From Bacillota bacterium (lineage in GTDB: Bacteria; Bacillota; Clostridia; Lachnospirales; Lachnospiraceae): a stretch of DNA of 11,312 nt. The position numbers and the translations under genes were made by a program. The first letter of the stretch is position 1. Each line of letters begins with the position of its first letter. The stretch is taken from positions 1 to 11,312 of the forward strand of contig JAEZHX010000033.1 of the NCBI GenBank assembly GCA_023436765.1. The letters run 5' to 3'. The notes beneath the pieces were generated by a model. It was not told the DNA's origin. It saw nothing but the letters and a program-made list of their open reading frames with translations, and ran no database searches. This document shows, in pieces, positions 1 through 5,783 of this stretch.

Positions 1-126
1 GAGCTGCCGGAGGATGATATCCGATACTCTCTGCATAATCTCTTCGGATTCCTCACGGCTCCGTATGTAATCGTCATGTACTCTTACGATTGCACCATCA
101 ATATTCATTGTCTCTATTACTGCCAT
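1..126 (-). CDS. Hypothetical small element protein, N-terminal 42 residues only
   Basis: A minus-strand frame opens with ATG at 126-124 and stays open through the window edge (42 codons). It is preceded by a good ribosome binding site (GAGGTGATCTT, then ATG). The visible protein starts MAVIETMNIDGAIV and continues with a charged, helix-prone stretch (DDYIRSREESEEIMQRV). I do not recognise the family. It lies 110 bp downstream of the Cro-like gene on the same strand, so it is probably the next gene of the element's early, lytic-direction operon. It is truncated by the window, not by mutation. A short or non-coding frame cannot be fully excluded, but the ribosome binding site and codon use support a real gene. 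Confidence 0.6.
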   Translation of the reverse strand, partial: MAVIETMNIDGAIVRVHDDYIRSREESEEIMQRVSDIILRQL

Positions 127-188
127 AAGATCACCTCATAACGCTTTGCTATAAAATATGTTGTTGTGGTTGTCTTTGTTTCTTATGA

Positions 189-236
189 TTGACATTTAAA
201 TACAGTCGTGGTAAAATATTATCGAACATTTGTTCT
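189..236 (+). promoter_or_regulatory. Rightward promoter with a LexA/SOS-type box at its start point
   Basis: TTGACA (189-194) and TAAAAT (212-217) are separated by exactly 17 bp, giving a near-consensus sigma-A promoter reading rightwards with a predicted start near 224. The sequence CGAACATTTGTTCT (223-236) sits on that start. Its GAAC-N4-GTTC core is the dyad of the Gram-positive LexA (SOS) box, with one deviation from the fuller CGAACRNRYGTTCG form. A repressor bound there would block initiation. The transcript would be antisense to the whole Cro-like gene (237-446), and I see no terminator before the repressor gene at 638. LexA control is inferred from the motif. Confidence 0.6.
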
Positions 237-446
237 TTATGCAGCCTCATTATCTTTTCTAAAGAGTTCTTCCAGTGTTAAGTGGGGTGCGACAATATTT
301 CTAATTTTAAGGACCTCTGACCAATTAAACTCAGTTTCACCATTGATCTTGTTACGAAGAGTTTTTTCTGTAACACCCAAGTGTATTGCCAGTTTGGCCA
401 CTGTTAAATTAGCTTTAATGATCTCACCTTTTAAGTTTCGATACAT
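237..446 (-). CDS. Small Cro-like helix-turn-helix regulator of the element
   Basis: This 69-residue protein is almost entirely one XRE/Cro-type DNA-binding domain. A helix-turn-helix can be placed at about residues 14-36 (LTVAKLAIHLGVTEKTLRNKI), and the C-terminal tail is acidic and mixed (EELFRKDNEAA). The start is fixed by AAAGGAGATGG a few bases upstream of ATG at 446. It diverges from the XRE repressor at 638, is driven by its own near-consensus promoter, and shares CCGTTAACGG operators with it. That is the position of a cro-type early regulator in a lysogeny switch. By this layout it would act on the same operators and favour lytic or excisive expression; this is inference from context. 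The SOS-type promoter at 189-236 would produce RNA antisense to the whole gene. Confidence 0.85.
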   Translation of the reverse strand: MYRNLKGEIIKANLTVAKLAIHLGVTEKTLRNKINGETEFNWSEVLKIRNIVAPHLTLEELFRKDNEAA

Positions 447-467
447 AACTCCATCTCCTTTCTGTAT

Positions 468-477
468 CCGTTAACGG
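468..477. promoter_or_regulatory. Operator O1, perfect palindrome CCGTTAACGG
   Basis: A perfect 10-bp palindrome lies between the leftward promoter and the Cro-like ribosome binding site, a few bases past the predicted leftward start. It is identical to the copy at 500-509. Binding by the XRE repressor or the Cro-like protein is inferred from repetition and position. Confidence 0.75.
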
Positions 478-490
478 TTATCTTGATGTA

Positions 491-519
491 AATATATCAC
501 CGTTAACGGAAACTGTCAA
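491..519 (-). promoter_or_regulatory. Leftward (lytic-direction) promoter for the Cro-like gene
   Basis: Read on the minus strand, TTGACA (519-514) is followed after 17 bp by TATATT (496-491). The start is predicted near 484, giving a leader of about 38 nt to the ATG at 446. Operator O2 fills the middle of the spacer, so an occupied operator should exclude RNA polymerase. Confidence 0.8.
500..509. promoter_or_regulatory. Operator O2, CCGTTAACGG within the leftward promoter spacer
   Basis: A perfect palindrome identical to O1. It begins four bases after the leftward -35 hexamer and ends three bases before the -10. The operator in the rightward promoter has exactly the same placement. Confidence 0.8.
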
Positions 520-540
520 TGTCATTTAAGCAAATTATTT

Positions 541-550
541 CCGTTAACTA
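541..550. promoter_or_regulatory. Operator O3, imperfect site CCGTTAACTA
   Basis: Eight of ten bases match the palindrome. It sits between the two divergent promoters, upstream of both -35 boxes. A further possible half-site (TGACGGTAATAT) follows at about 566-577. Such weaker central sites are typical of cooperative phage switches; occupancy here is inferred. Confidence 0.5.
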
Positions 551-581
551 CAATTTTGTTGATTATGACGGTAATATTTTA

Positions 582-610
582 TTGACTTTTTCCGTTGACG
601 GTGATATAGT
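582..610 (+). promoter_or_regulatory. Rightward (maintenance) promoter for repressor-ImmA-integrase
   Basis: TTGACT (582-587) and TATAGT (605-610) are separated by 17 bp, one mismatch from consensus in each hexamer. The start is predicted near 617, about 20 nt before the repressor ATG. The operator CCGTTGACGG lies in the spacer, which predicts autoregulation by the repressor. Confidence 0.8.
592..601. promoter_or_regulatory. Operator O4, CCGTTGACGG within the rightward promoter spacer
   Basis: A one-base variant (A to G) of the CCGTTAACGG operator. It has the same four- and three-base offsets to the -35 and -10 as O2 has in the opposite promoter. The variant breaks the perfect symmetry and may give a different affinity, which would set the order of occupancy. 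Confidence 0.75.
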
Positions 611-637
611 AAAAAATAGTAAGGAGGTTTATTAGTC

Positions 638-952
638 ATGGGTCTTGAAAAAATAGCTGAGTTAAAGAAAAAGTTGGGTCTAACAAATGAAGAGTTATCT
701 CGATTATCTGGTGTACCTAAGGGTACAATCGATAAAATATTAAGTGGAGTAACTAAGGACCCTAAATTAGAAACCTTAAAAGCAATTGCTCGAGTATTGG
801 GATGTACATTAGATGATTTTGATGATACTGATAATAAGCCCGAATCGAATGAGCCATCATATGAAGATTTGCAATATCTTATTGCAAGAAATGGAAAGAA
901 CCTCTCAACTGAGGAAAAGATGAAACTTATAAAAATGTTATCAGAATTATAA
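638..952 (+). CDS. XRE-family repressor of the element (immunity repressor, ImmR type)
   Basis: The 104-residue protein has an N-terminal XRE helix-turn-helix domain (about residues 4-60), with the recognition region around LSRLSGVPKGTIDKILSG and the trailing helix LETLKAIARVLGCTLDDF. An acidic linker (residues 61-75) leads to a short C-terminal tail (LIARNGKNLSTEEKMKLIKML) common in repressors paired with ImmA proteases. It has no LexA-type peptidase domain, so it cannot self-cleave. The start at 638 follows AAGGAGG (621-627). It is the first gene of an operon: the ImmA-like gene starts 10 bp after its stop. It is expected to bind the CCGTTRACGG sites, silence the leftward promoter and regulate its own. 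The family and role are secure; the exact operator contacts are inferred. Confidence 0.9.
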   Translation: MGLEKIAELKKKLGLTNEELSRLSGVPKGTIDKILSGVTKDPKLETLKAIARVLGCTLDDFDDTDNKPESNEPSYEDLQYLIARNGKNLSTEEKMKLIKMLSEL

Positions 953-962
953 AGGATATAAC

Positions 963-1658
963 ATGGACTACGAATACATAAAACATGCTTCCATAAGGAT
1001 ATATCGTGATTGCCAAATATGTTCATTTCCCCTTAACTGTTTTGCTATATTGGATAACTATAAAATTAAAGTGCATGCTTATTCCTCACTAAGTGATACA
1101 CTGCGTAAGCACTGCTTAAATTATAGTGATGATGCACTGAATTATAAAGGAAAGCTATGCTATAACGACAAAATGCCCGAAGGCAGAATCCGCTTTTCCT
1201 TAATGCATGAGCTTGGACATATAATCTTAAAACATAGCGGAAATCATACCCCACAGATGGAGCACGAGGCCAATTACTTCGCAAGTAATATATTAGCACC
1301 AAGAATGGCTATCCATTATGCTGGTTGCAGAAATGAAAATGATGTATCCAAGCTTTTCAGTCTCACTCATGAAGCAGCTCAGTATGCCTTTGATGATTAT
1401 AAACGTTGGTATCGTAGGACTGTATATTATAAGATGAATGCGTTTGACAAGGCAATATATGCACACTTTTATAATGATGAAGCAAAGTGTTTCATCTACA
1501 ACATAAAAAAATGCGCTTATTGTGATCGTGAAATATATAATTCTCCGGATATCCTATGCAAGAAATGTAATACACCTAGTAGGTCATATTTACAATACCA
1601 GCCACTTGATGAGGATTTATTAATAGCCCAAAATCAGTGGTTGTATAGGGGTCTTTAG
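963..1658 (+). CDS. ImmA/IrrE-family metallo-endopeptidase with C-terminal zinc ribbon
   Basis: This 231-residue protein carries the zinc-protease signature HELGH (residues 82-86), with the usual downstream acidic helix HEANYFASNILAP (101-113; E102 the likely third ligand). In ICEBs1 and related phages ImmA cleaves the cognate ImmR repressor and so induces the element. The same role is expected here because the gene lies 10 bp after a matching repressor, with AAAGGA before its ATG. The C-terminal region (residues 184-202) holds two CxxC pairs (CAYC and CKKC), a small zinc ribbon added to the protease core. It could serve regulation or partner binding. The integrase follows 26 bp downstream. 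No signal peptide is seen, so the protein is cytosolic. Confidence 0.9.
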   Translation: MDYEYIKHASIRIYRDCQICSFPLNCFAILDNYKIKVHAYSSLSDTLRKHCLNYSDDALNYKGKLCYNDKMPEGRIRFSLMHELGHIILKHSGNHTPQMEHEANYFASNILAPRMAIHYAGCRNENDVSKLFSLTHEAAQYAFDDYKRWYRRTVYYKMNAFDKAIYAHFYNDEAKCFIYNIKKCAYCDREIYNSPDILCKKCNTPSRSYLQYQPLDEDLLIAQNQWLYRGL

Positions 1659-1684
1659 ATATGAAAATTGTTAAGGAGGTGCCT

Positions 1685-3316
1685 ATGACTTATAAATCAC
1701 TACATATGTCCAATACTGATGGTGAATACTGCATGTATCTCAGGAAGTCCCGGGCTGATCTGGAGGCGGAAGCGCATGGTGAAGGTGAGACCTTACTGCG
1801 GCACGAGAAGGCATTGTATGACCTTGCAAGGAAATTAAAGATACATATTATTAAAGGAAATATCTACCGTGAGATTGTATCCGGAGAGTCTATAGAAGCC
1901 AGGCCAGAGATGCAACGTCTACTTAAAGATGTAGAGCAAGGCAGATGGACAGGAGTCCTGGTCATGGAAGTGGAAAGACTTGCCCGTGGTGATACATCTG
2001 ATCAAGGAACAGTTGCTAAGACCTTTAAATACAGCTCAACAAAAATTATCACTCCTTCAAAAACTTATGATCCAGATAACGAGTTCGATGAGGAGTATTT
2101 CGAATTCAGCCTGTTTATGAGCCGTCGTGAGTACAAGACTATTAATAGACGTATTCAACGTGGCAGGATAGCATCTGTAAAGGAAGGGAAATTCATATCC
2201 TCTGTAGCTCCTTATGGGTATAATAAGGTTAAGATAAGGGGTGATAAAGGCTATACCCTTGAACAGGATCCGCATCAAGCAGCTATTGTGAGGATGATAT
2301 ATGAGTGGTATGTTAAAGGTGATCTTCAGGAGGATGGATCTTTTACTAAACTCGGGGCAACCCGGATAGCTGATAAATTAAATGCTAATGGAATAAAGAC
2401 GGGCACTGAATCACTCTGGACCAAGCCATCAATAACTGATATTTTAAAGAACCCTGTTTATACTGGAAAGATTCGCTGGTCTTATAAGAAAGAAAAGAAG
2501 AATTATGAAAGCGGTCAGCTAAGGAAGACACGTACGAAGACGTCCGGCGAATATATACTTGTCGACGGTTTACATGAAGCTATTATTGATCAGGTTACGT
2601 TTGATATGGCGCAACAGCTTATGATGAACAGAGGGCACATCCCTATTCCGGAAAATGGAGTAATGAAAAATCCCCTTGCTGGGTTAATTTACTGCGGTAA
2701 ATGTGGCCGTTTGATGACAAGACTGGCAAAGAATAAGAAAACACCCTATGACACCATTAAATGTGTTAATACAAAGTGTAATAATGTATCATCCCCCCTT
2801 TATTTAGTAGAGGAGATACTGATTAAGTCACTGAAAAGTTGGCTAATAGAGTTTAGAGCAAAGTGGGATGCAGAGAAGCTTGAAAAGCCTTATGATACTG
2901 TAATCAAGAATAAGATAATTATTATTGAACAACTGCGGAGTAATATCGCAAAGTTACATGATCAAAGTGAGCGAATCCACACCTTGCTGGAGCAAGGAGT
3001 ATATTCTATTGATACTTTCCTTCAGAGGAATAAAAAGATCTTATGTGAGATTGTGGAGCTTGAAGATACAATAAGCGTACATGAAACCGAGCTTATCAGC
3101 CTCAAAAGCCAAGCAACATATAACGATGTTTTCCTTCCGAAAGCAAAGTTTATCCTTGATACATATAATGAACTTGATTCAGCAACTGTGCGCAATGAGG
3201 CTTTAAAGGAGATCCTAGAGAGGGTTTTATATATCAAAAATGAGCCTAATAAAAAAGGTAATAGAGATAATAAAAACTTTGAAATCGAACTGTTTCCTAA
3301 GGTTATTAAATTTTGA
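1685..3316 (+). CDS. Large serine recombinase, integrase of the element
   Basis: Counting from ATG 1685 the protein has 543 residues. An N-terminal resolvase domain (about 13-150) carries the nucleophile motif YLRKS (Ser22) and the ERLARG active-site segment near residue 100. A Recombinase domain (about 175-290) includes VAPYGY and LKNPVYTGKI. A zinc ribbon follows, with cysteines near 337, 340, 360 and 365, then a long coiled coil (about 405-475) as used for synapsis. Length and order fit the phiC31/TP901 class, which joins attP and attB without host factors and needs a directionality factor to excise. A start at 1661 is possible, but AAGGAGGT (1673-1680) sits five bases before 1685. The gene ends about 25 bp from the broken LysM-GH18 gene, as expected for an integrase beside its own att site. 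Confidence 0.93.
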   Translation: MTYKSLHMSNTDGEYCMYLRKSRADLEAEAHGEGETLLRHEKALYDLARKLKIHIIKGNIYREIVSGESIEARPEMQRLLKDVEQGRWTGVLVMEVERLARGDTSDQGTVAKTFKYSSTKIITPSKTYDPDNEFDEEYFEFSLFMSRREYKTINRRIQRGRIASVKEGKFISSVAPYGYNKVKIRGDKGYTLEQDPHQAAIVRMIYEWYVKGDLQEDGSFTKLGATRIADKLNANGIKTGTESLWTKPSITDILKNPVYTGKIRWSYKKEKKNYESGQLRKTRTKTSGEYILVDGLHEAIIDQVTFDMAQQLMMNRGHIPIPENGVMKNPLAGLIYCGKCGRLMTRLAKNKKTPYDTIKCVNTKCNNVSSPLYLVEEILIKSLKSWLIEFRAKWDAEKLEKPYDTVIKNKIIIIEQLRSNIAKLHDQSERIHTLLEQGVYSIDTFLQRNKKILCEIVELEDTISVHETELISLKSQATYNDVFLPKAKFILDTYNELDSATVRNEALKEILERVLYIKNEPNKKGNRDNKNFEIELFPKVIKF

Positions 3317-3340
3317 TTATGACTTATGTTAAGTATGGAA

Positions 3341-3352
3341 TTATGTATACCC
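3341..3352. other. Attachment-site junction (attL or attR) between element and host gene
   Basis: Reading the host gene on the minus strand, the conserved TAT-GAG-TGG-GGG-TAT-ACA codons are followed at once by TAA and unrelated sequence up to the integrase stop. In intact YaaH/SleL-type proteins this stretch continues as YEWGYTYGPP. The crossover therefore lies close to GTATAC (3345-3350). The exact core dinucleotide cannot be fixed without the other end of the element. No tRNA gene or long direct repeat is involved, which fits a serine rather than a tyrosine integrase. Confidence 0.7.
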
Positions 3353-4201
3353 CCACTCATAGGTCATCAGCAGGACAATATCGGCCACTGCTCCGATTGA
3401 AGCATAATCATGGGCTTCATAAAGCAAGCCGGTCATCTCCCCGGAGGTCTTCGGAACCAGCGCAACCAGGGTGAGGAGACCCAAAGGTCTCAACCGGTTA
3501 GCTACAGCTGTAATAAAATTAAGGAAGTTCTCTTTGTCTTCCGGCGGGATGAATTCAAAGTCAATATCGAGGCCCTTATATCCCTTTGCCTGCATCGTCT
3601 CTACGATGTTCTCGATTAAAGCAGCCTGGCCTTCCGGATTCACAAACATATCGTGGGCAATCTGACTATTGAATTCCAAATTAGCTGTCATCGGAGCAAG
3701 AATCATAATGGAGCCTACTCCTGCTGTTCTCGCCTGATCAATCAGCTCTTCGTCCTCGAGAGTCACCAACTCACCCTCAGGAGTAAAGCCATAAGTAAAT
3801 AATGACAAATAAGTAAGGAAAGGCAGAGTCTTACTTAAGGTATCCCTGTTAATAAAGGGGTACGCATATCCGGTAATCAAGGCGGTATCAATCACTCCTT
3901 CATCCTGAAAACGGATGACCAATGTTTCACCGGGTACAATAGCACTCGCAACAGCAGCCCAGGGATTATTCTGCAGAAGCTTTGTAACTGTTATACCATA
4001 TTGCTGTGCAATCCCGCTCAGGGTATCACCCTGTACAATCGTATGGACAACCTCGGGAACTCTTACTATGATACTCTGTCCGACAACCAGATTATCCGGA
4101 TTAGGTAATTCATTATCTACAATCAGCCGTTCCGTGGTAACACCGAACTGCCTTGCTATTGCTCCAAGGGTATCTCCCTGTTTTATAACATAAATAGTCA
4201 T
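3341..4201 (-). pseudogene. LysM-LysM-GH18 spore-cortex-type glycosidase (YaaH/SleL-like), 3' end cut off by the element
   Basis: The visible protein is 286 residues from ATG 4201, preceded by GAAGGGTG; a start at 4291 would add an unlikely 30-residue leader. Two LysM domains (about 2-48 and 51-97, each with an xxGDTLxxIA motif) bind peptidoglycan. A GH18 domain follows from about residue 105 and retains the catalytic DIDFE (212-216, acid E216). The family normally runs about 420-430 residues. This frame ends at YEWGYT, one codon before a stop supplied by the integrated element, so the last strands of the GH18 barrel are missing and the enzyme should be inactive. In Bacillus, YaaH/SleL is an N-acetylglucosaminidase of spore coat/cortex lysis. 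The frame is otherwise clean, so it reads as interrupted rather than decayed and could be restored by precise excision. Confidence 0.88.
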
Positions 4202-4237
4202 GCTCGTGCACCCTTCAACGTATGAAACTTCATTAAC

Positions 4238-4264
4238 CATAATATGCTGTATCTGGAAGATTGT
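4238..4264 (-). promoter_or_regulatory. Possible sigma-K-type mother-cell promoter for the LysM-GH18 gene
   Basis: On the minus strand, AC (4264-4263) is followed after 16 bp by CATATTATG (4246-4238), preceded by G. This fits the Bacillus sigma-K pattern AC-N16-gCATAnnnTA except for the last base. The predicted start near 4231 leaves a leader of about 30 nt containing the ribosome binding site. The -35 is only two bases, so chance matching is a real possibility. Confidence 0.35.
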
Positions 4265-4285
4265 GAAATTTGCCCAGCCCGTCTG

Positions 4286-4314
4286 TTGCACAAAAAAGCA
4301 ACATGGCGTATAAT
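4286..4314 (+). promoter_or_regulatory. Promoter of the flavin reductase family gene
   Basis: TTGCAC (4286-4291), 17 bp, then TATAAT (4309-4314). The start is predicted near 4321, leaving a short leader with GGAGGATG before the ATG at 4346. A small inverted repeat, GTTGC/GCAAC (4285-4289 and 4298-4302), overlaps the -35 and could be an operator. Confidence 0.7.
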
Positions 4315-4345
4315 ATTGATAGCAGATGAAGGAGGATGAATAAAT

Positions 4346-4873
4346 ATGAATGAATATAAGTTAGTAGCTCCGGAGCTTTTAAGAAAAAATCCGTTTCAGA
4401 TGTTCGGGAAGGATTGGATGCTGATTACGGCAGGAAATAAGGAGAAGGTAAATACAATGACAGCCTCCTGGGGTGGTCTGGGGGTAATGTATGGTAAAAA
4501 CGTTGCTTATGTTGTGATCCGGCCCCACCGCTATACTAAGGAGTTCGTGGATCAGGAAGAGACCTTTTCCTTAAGCTTCTTCGATAAGAGCTACAGGAAG
4601 ACCATGAGCTACCTGGGTACAGTCTCCGGTAGGAATGAAGATAAGATCACTAAGTCCAAATTAACTGTTGTCCGATATGGTGATACCCCGTACTTTGATG
4701 AGGCCAGACTAGTATTCATTTGCAAGAAGCTCTTCAAGCAGGCGTTGAATCCCGATAGCTTGTTATATGAACAGCTCAAACAAACCTGGTATCCGGGTGG
4801 TGACAATCATACGCTGTATATTGCTGAGATTACAGATGTACTTCAGATCCGGGAAACCTCCGCATCAGAATAA
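4346..4873 (+). CDS. Flavin reductase / flavoredoxin-like FMN-binding protein
   Basis: This 175-residue protein matches the flavin reductase-like split-barrel family. The flavin-contact motif NTMTASWGGLG lies at residues 36-46, the RPHRYT segment at 59-64, and a SLSFFD strand follows near 75-80. Members bind FMN and either transfer electrons as flavoredoxins or act as NAD(P)H:flavin oxidoreductases in the cytoplasm. The natural partner cannot be told from the sequence. The length is typical of the short, single-domain anaerobe versions. The start is supported by GGAGG about ten bases upstream. It is monocistronic, with its own promoter and a strong terminator after the stop. It diverges from the interrupted LysM-GH18 gene, and nothing suggests a functional link. 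Confidence 0.85.
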   Translation: MNEYKLVAPELLRKNPFQMFGKDWMLITAGNKEKVNTMTASWGGLGVMYGKNVAYVVIRPHRYTKEFVDQEETFSLSFFDKSYRKTMSYLGTVSGRNEDKITKSKLTVVRYGDTPYFDEARLVFICKKLFKQALNPDSLLYEQLKQTWYPGGDNHTLYIAEITDVLQIRETSASE

Positions 4874-4918
4874 AGGTTAAGGAATACCGGAGGCACAATC
4901 AGTTGACTCCTTGCATTA

Positions 4919-4970
4919 ATAAAGGCATTATGAAATCGCTTTTCCGATTATCATAGTGCCTTTTATTTAT
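4919..4970. terminator. Bidirectional rho-independent terminator
   Basis: A long hairpin with arms AAAGGCATTATGA (4921-4933) and TCATAGTGCCTTT (4951-4963), one G-T pair, and an inner AATCG/CGATT extension around the loop CTTTTC. A T-rich run follows on the plus strand and an A-rich run precedes it. It can terminate both the flavin reductase gene (+) and the convergent YbaK-like gene (-). Confidence 0.88.
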
Positions 4971-5000
4971 TAAATCTTGTTTTAACTTCTCGACAATTGG

Positions 5001-5480
5001 TTATTCCTCGTTGACCCAGTCCTTACACACATCCACCCATTTGGTGCTGTTGCTGTAGTGCTCCAGCTCATCACAGGTCAGCTCAATCGCTGAATTACTA
5101 CTGCCACAGGCTGGGTATACGGTTGTAAACCTCTTCATTGAGACATCCAGATACACCGGTATGTCCTGTGCTAATCCGAAGGGACATACTCCACCGGGGG
5201 CATATCCGATCTTCTGCAACACCTCGTCATAGGAAAGCATTCTTGCTTTATATCCATATTCCTGTTTGAATTTGCTATTGTCGATCTTCGCGTCCCCAGC
5301 TGTGACAATCACCATAGCGCCATCACCATTCTGGAAGGACAGTGTCTTAGCTATCCTGCTGGGCTCTACTCCAACTGCAAGCGCAGCCATCTCTACCGTA
5401 GCACTGGAGGTTTCAAATTCCATGACATCCTGATCTTTTCCCCATTGTTTCAGATATTCTCGTACTTTTTCCACAGACAT
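5001..5480 (-). CDS. YbaK/EbsC-family aminoacyl-tRNA deacylase
   Basis: This 159-residue protein is a single YbaK/EbsC domain, the trans-editing fold related to the ProRS insertion domain. Members hydrolyse mischarged tRNAs such as Cys-tRNA(Pro) or Ala-tRNA(Pro). The conserved lysine region AKTL (K45) and the glycine-rich GYAPGGVCPFG loop (residues 92-102) are in place, followed by the VYLDVSMKRF strand and the late VYPACGSS turn. Substrate preference (YbaK-, ProX- or PrdX-like) cannot be settled from these features. GGAG lies about ten bases before ATG 5480. The gene is monocistronic and converges on the flavin reductase gene across a shared terminator. Length and motifs are normal. Confidence 0.88.
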   Translation of the reverse strand: MSVEKVREYLKQWGKDQDVMEFETSSATVEMAALAVGVEPSRIAKTLSFQNGDGAMVIVTAGDAKIDNSKFKQEYGYKARMLSYDEVLQKIGYAPGGVCPFGLAQDIPVYLDVSMKRFTTVYPACGSSNSAIELTCDELEHYSNSTKWVDVCKDWVNEE

Positions 5481-5783
5481 AGTGTTTTCTCTCCTATTCT
5501 TTGTAATTTATATGATAAACTTTTAATTACTCTCACTGTAACGCATAATCACATCACAATACTTCTTTGAGACATACAGGTAATTCTCCATAACCGGAAA
5601 CCCCTTCCCCCCTATGATAACAGTATAATGCAGTTTTGATTATGTCTTCCTCAACAACCAACAATATTATATAGAACTTTAGTATATTTATCAATTATAA
5701 TTGAACCTACGGATTAGGATTAGTCGCTTTCACACGCGGGCCGGAGATATTATCCGCGCCTGTCCACTATGAAAGGAGACTAT

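Larger units (their letters stand above)
1..3345. mobile_element. End of an integrated element (prophage or ICE) with immunity region and serine integrase
   Basis: The left third of the window holds a divergent immunity switch, an ImmA-type protease and a large serine recombinase whose stop codon lies about 25 bp from the point where a host gene is cut off. This is the usual layout at the integrase end of a temperate phage or integrative element. The right boundary is set by the broken LysM-GH18 reading frame at about 3341-3350. The left boundary is outside the window. No capsid, terminase, relaxase or replication gene is visible, so phage and ICE cannot be told apart here. Confidence 0.85.

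Noticed and set aside
208..474. Plus-strand open frame of 88 codons opposite the Cro-like gene
   Set aside because: It starts with GTG inside the -10/-35 region of the SOS-type promoter, has no ribosome binding site, and is fully antisense to a well-supported gene.
544..1026. Minus-strand open frame of 160 codons across the repressor
   Set aside because: It covers the repressor, both its operator and promoter, and the start of the protease. It has no ribosome binding site and an implausible composition, so it is a shadow frame.
1661..1684. Upstream ATG for the integrase
   Set aside because: The AAGGAGGT Shine-Dalgarno lies inside this extension and is correctly spaced only for the ATG at 1685.
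4217..4246. Sigma-E-like pair GCATATT / CATACGTT upstream of the LysM-GH18 gene
   Set aside because: The spacing is 16 bp rather than about 14. A start from it would fall within the ribosome binding site, leaving no usable leader.
4202..4291. Thirty-residue N-terminal extension of the LysM-GH18 protein
   Set aside because: Family members start directly at the first LysM (MTIYV...), and GAAGGGTG precedes the ATG at 4201. The extension would also overlap the -35 of the divergent gene.
5672..5701. Possible promoter TAGAAC-18-TATAAT before the SleB-like gene
   Set aside because: The -10 is good, but the -35 matches only three of six bases in very A+T-rich DNA, too weak to list as a feature. A small CGCGG/CCGCG dyad at 5735-5758 was also judged too short.
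5769..5783. Upstream ATG for the SleB-like gene
   Set aside because: It would place the ribosome binding site inside the coding region and add five residues ahead of a normal signal peptide.
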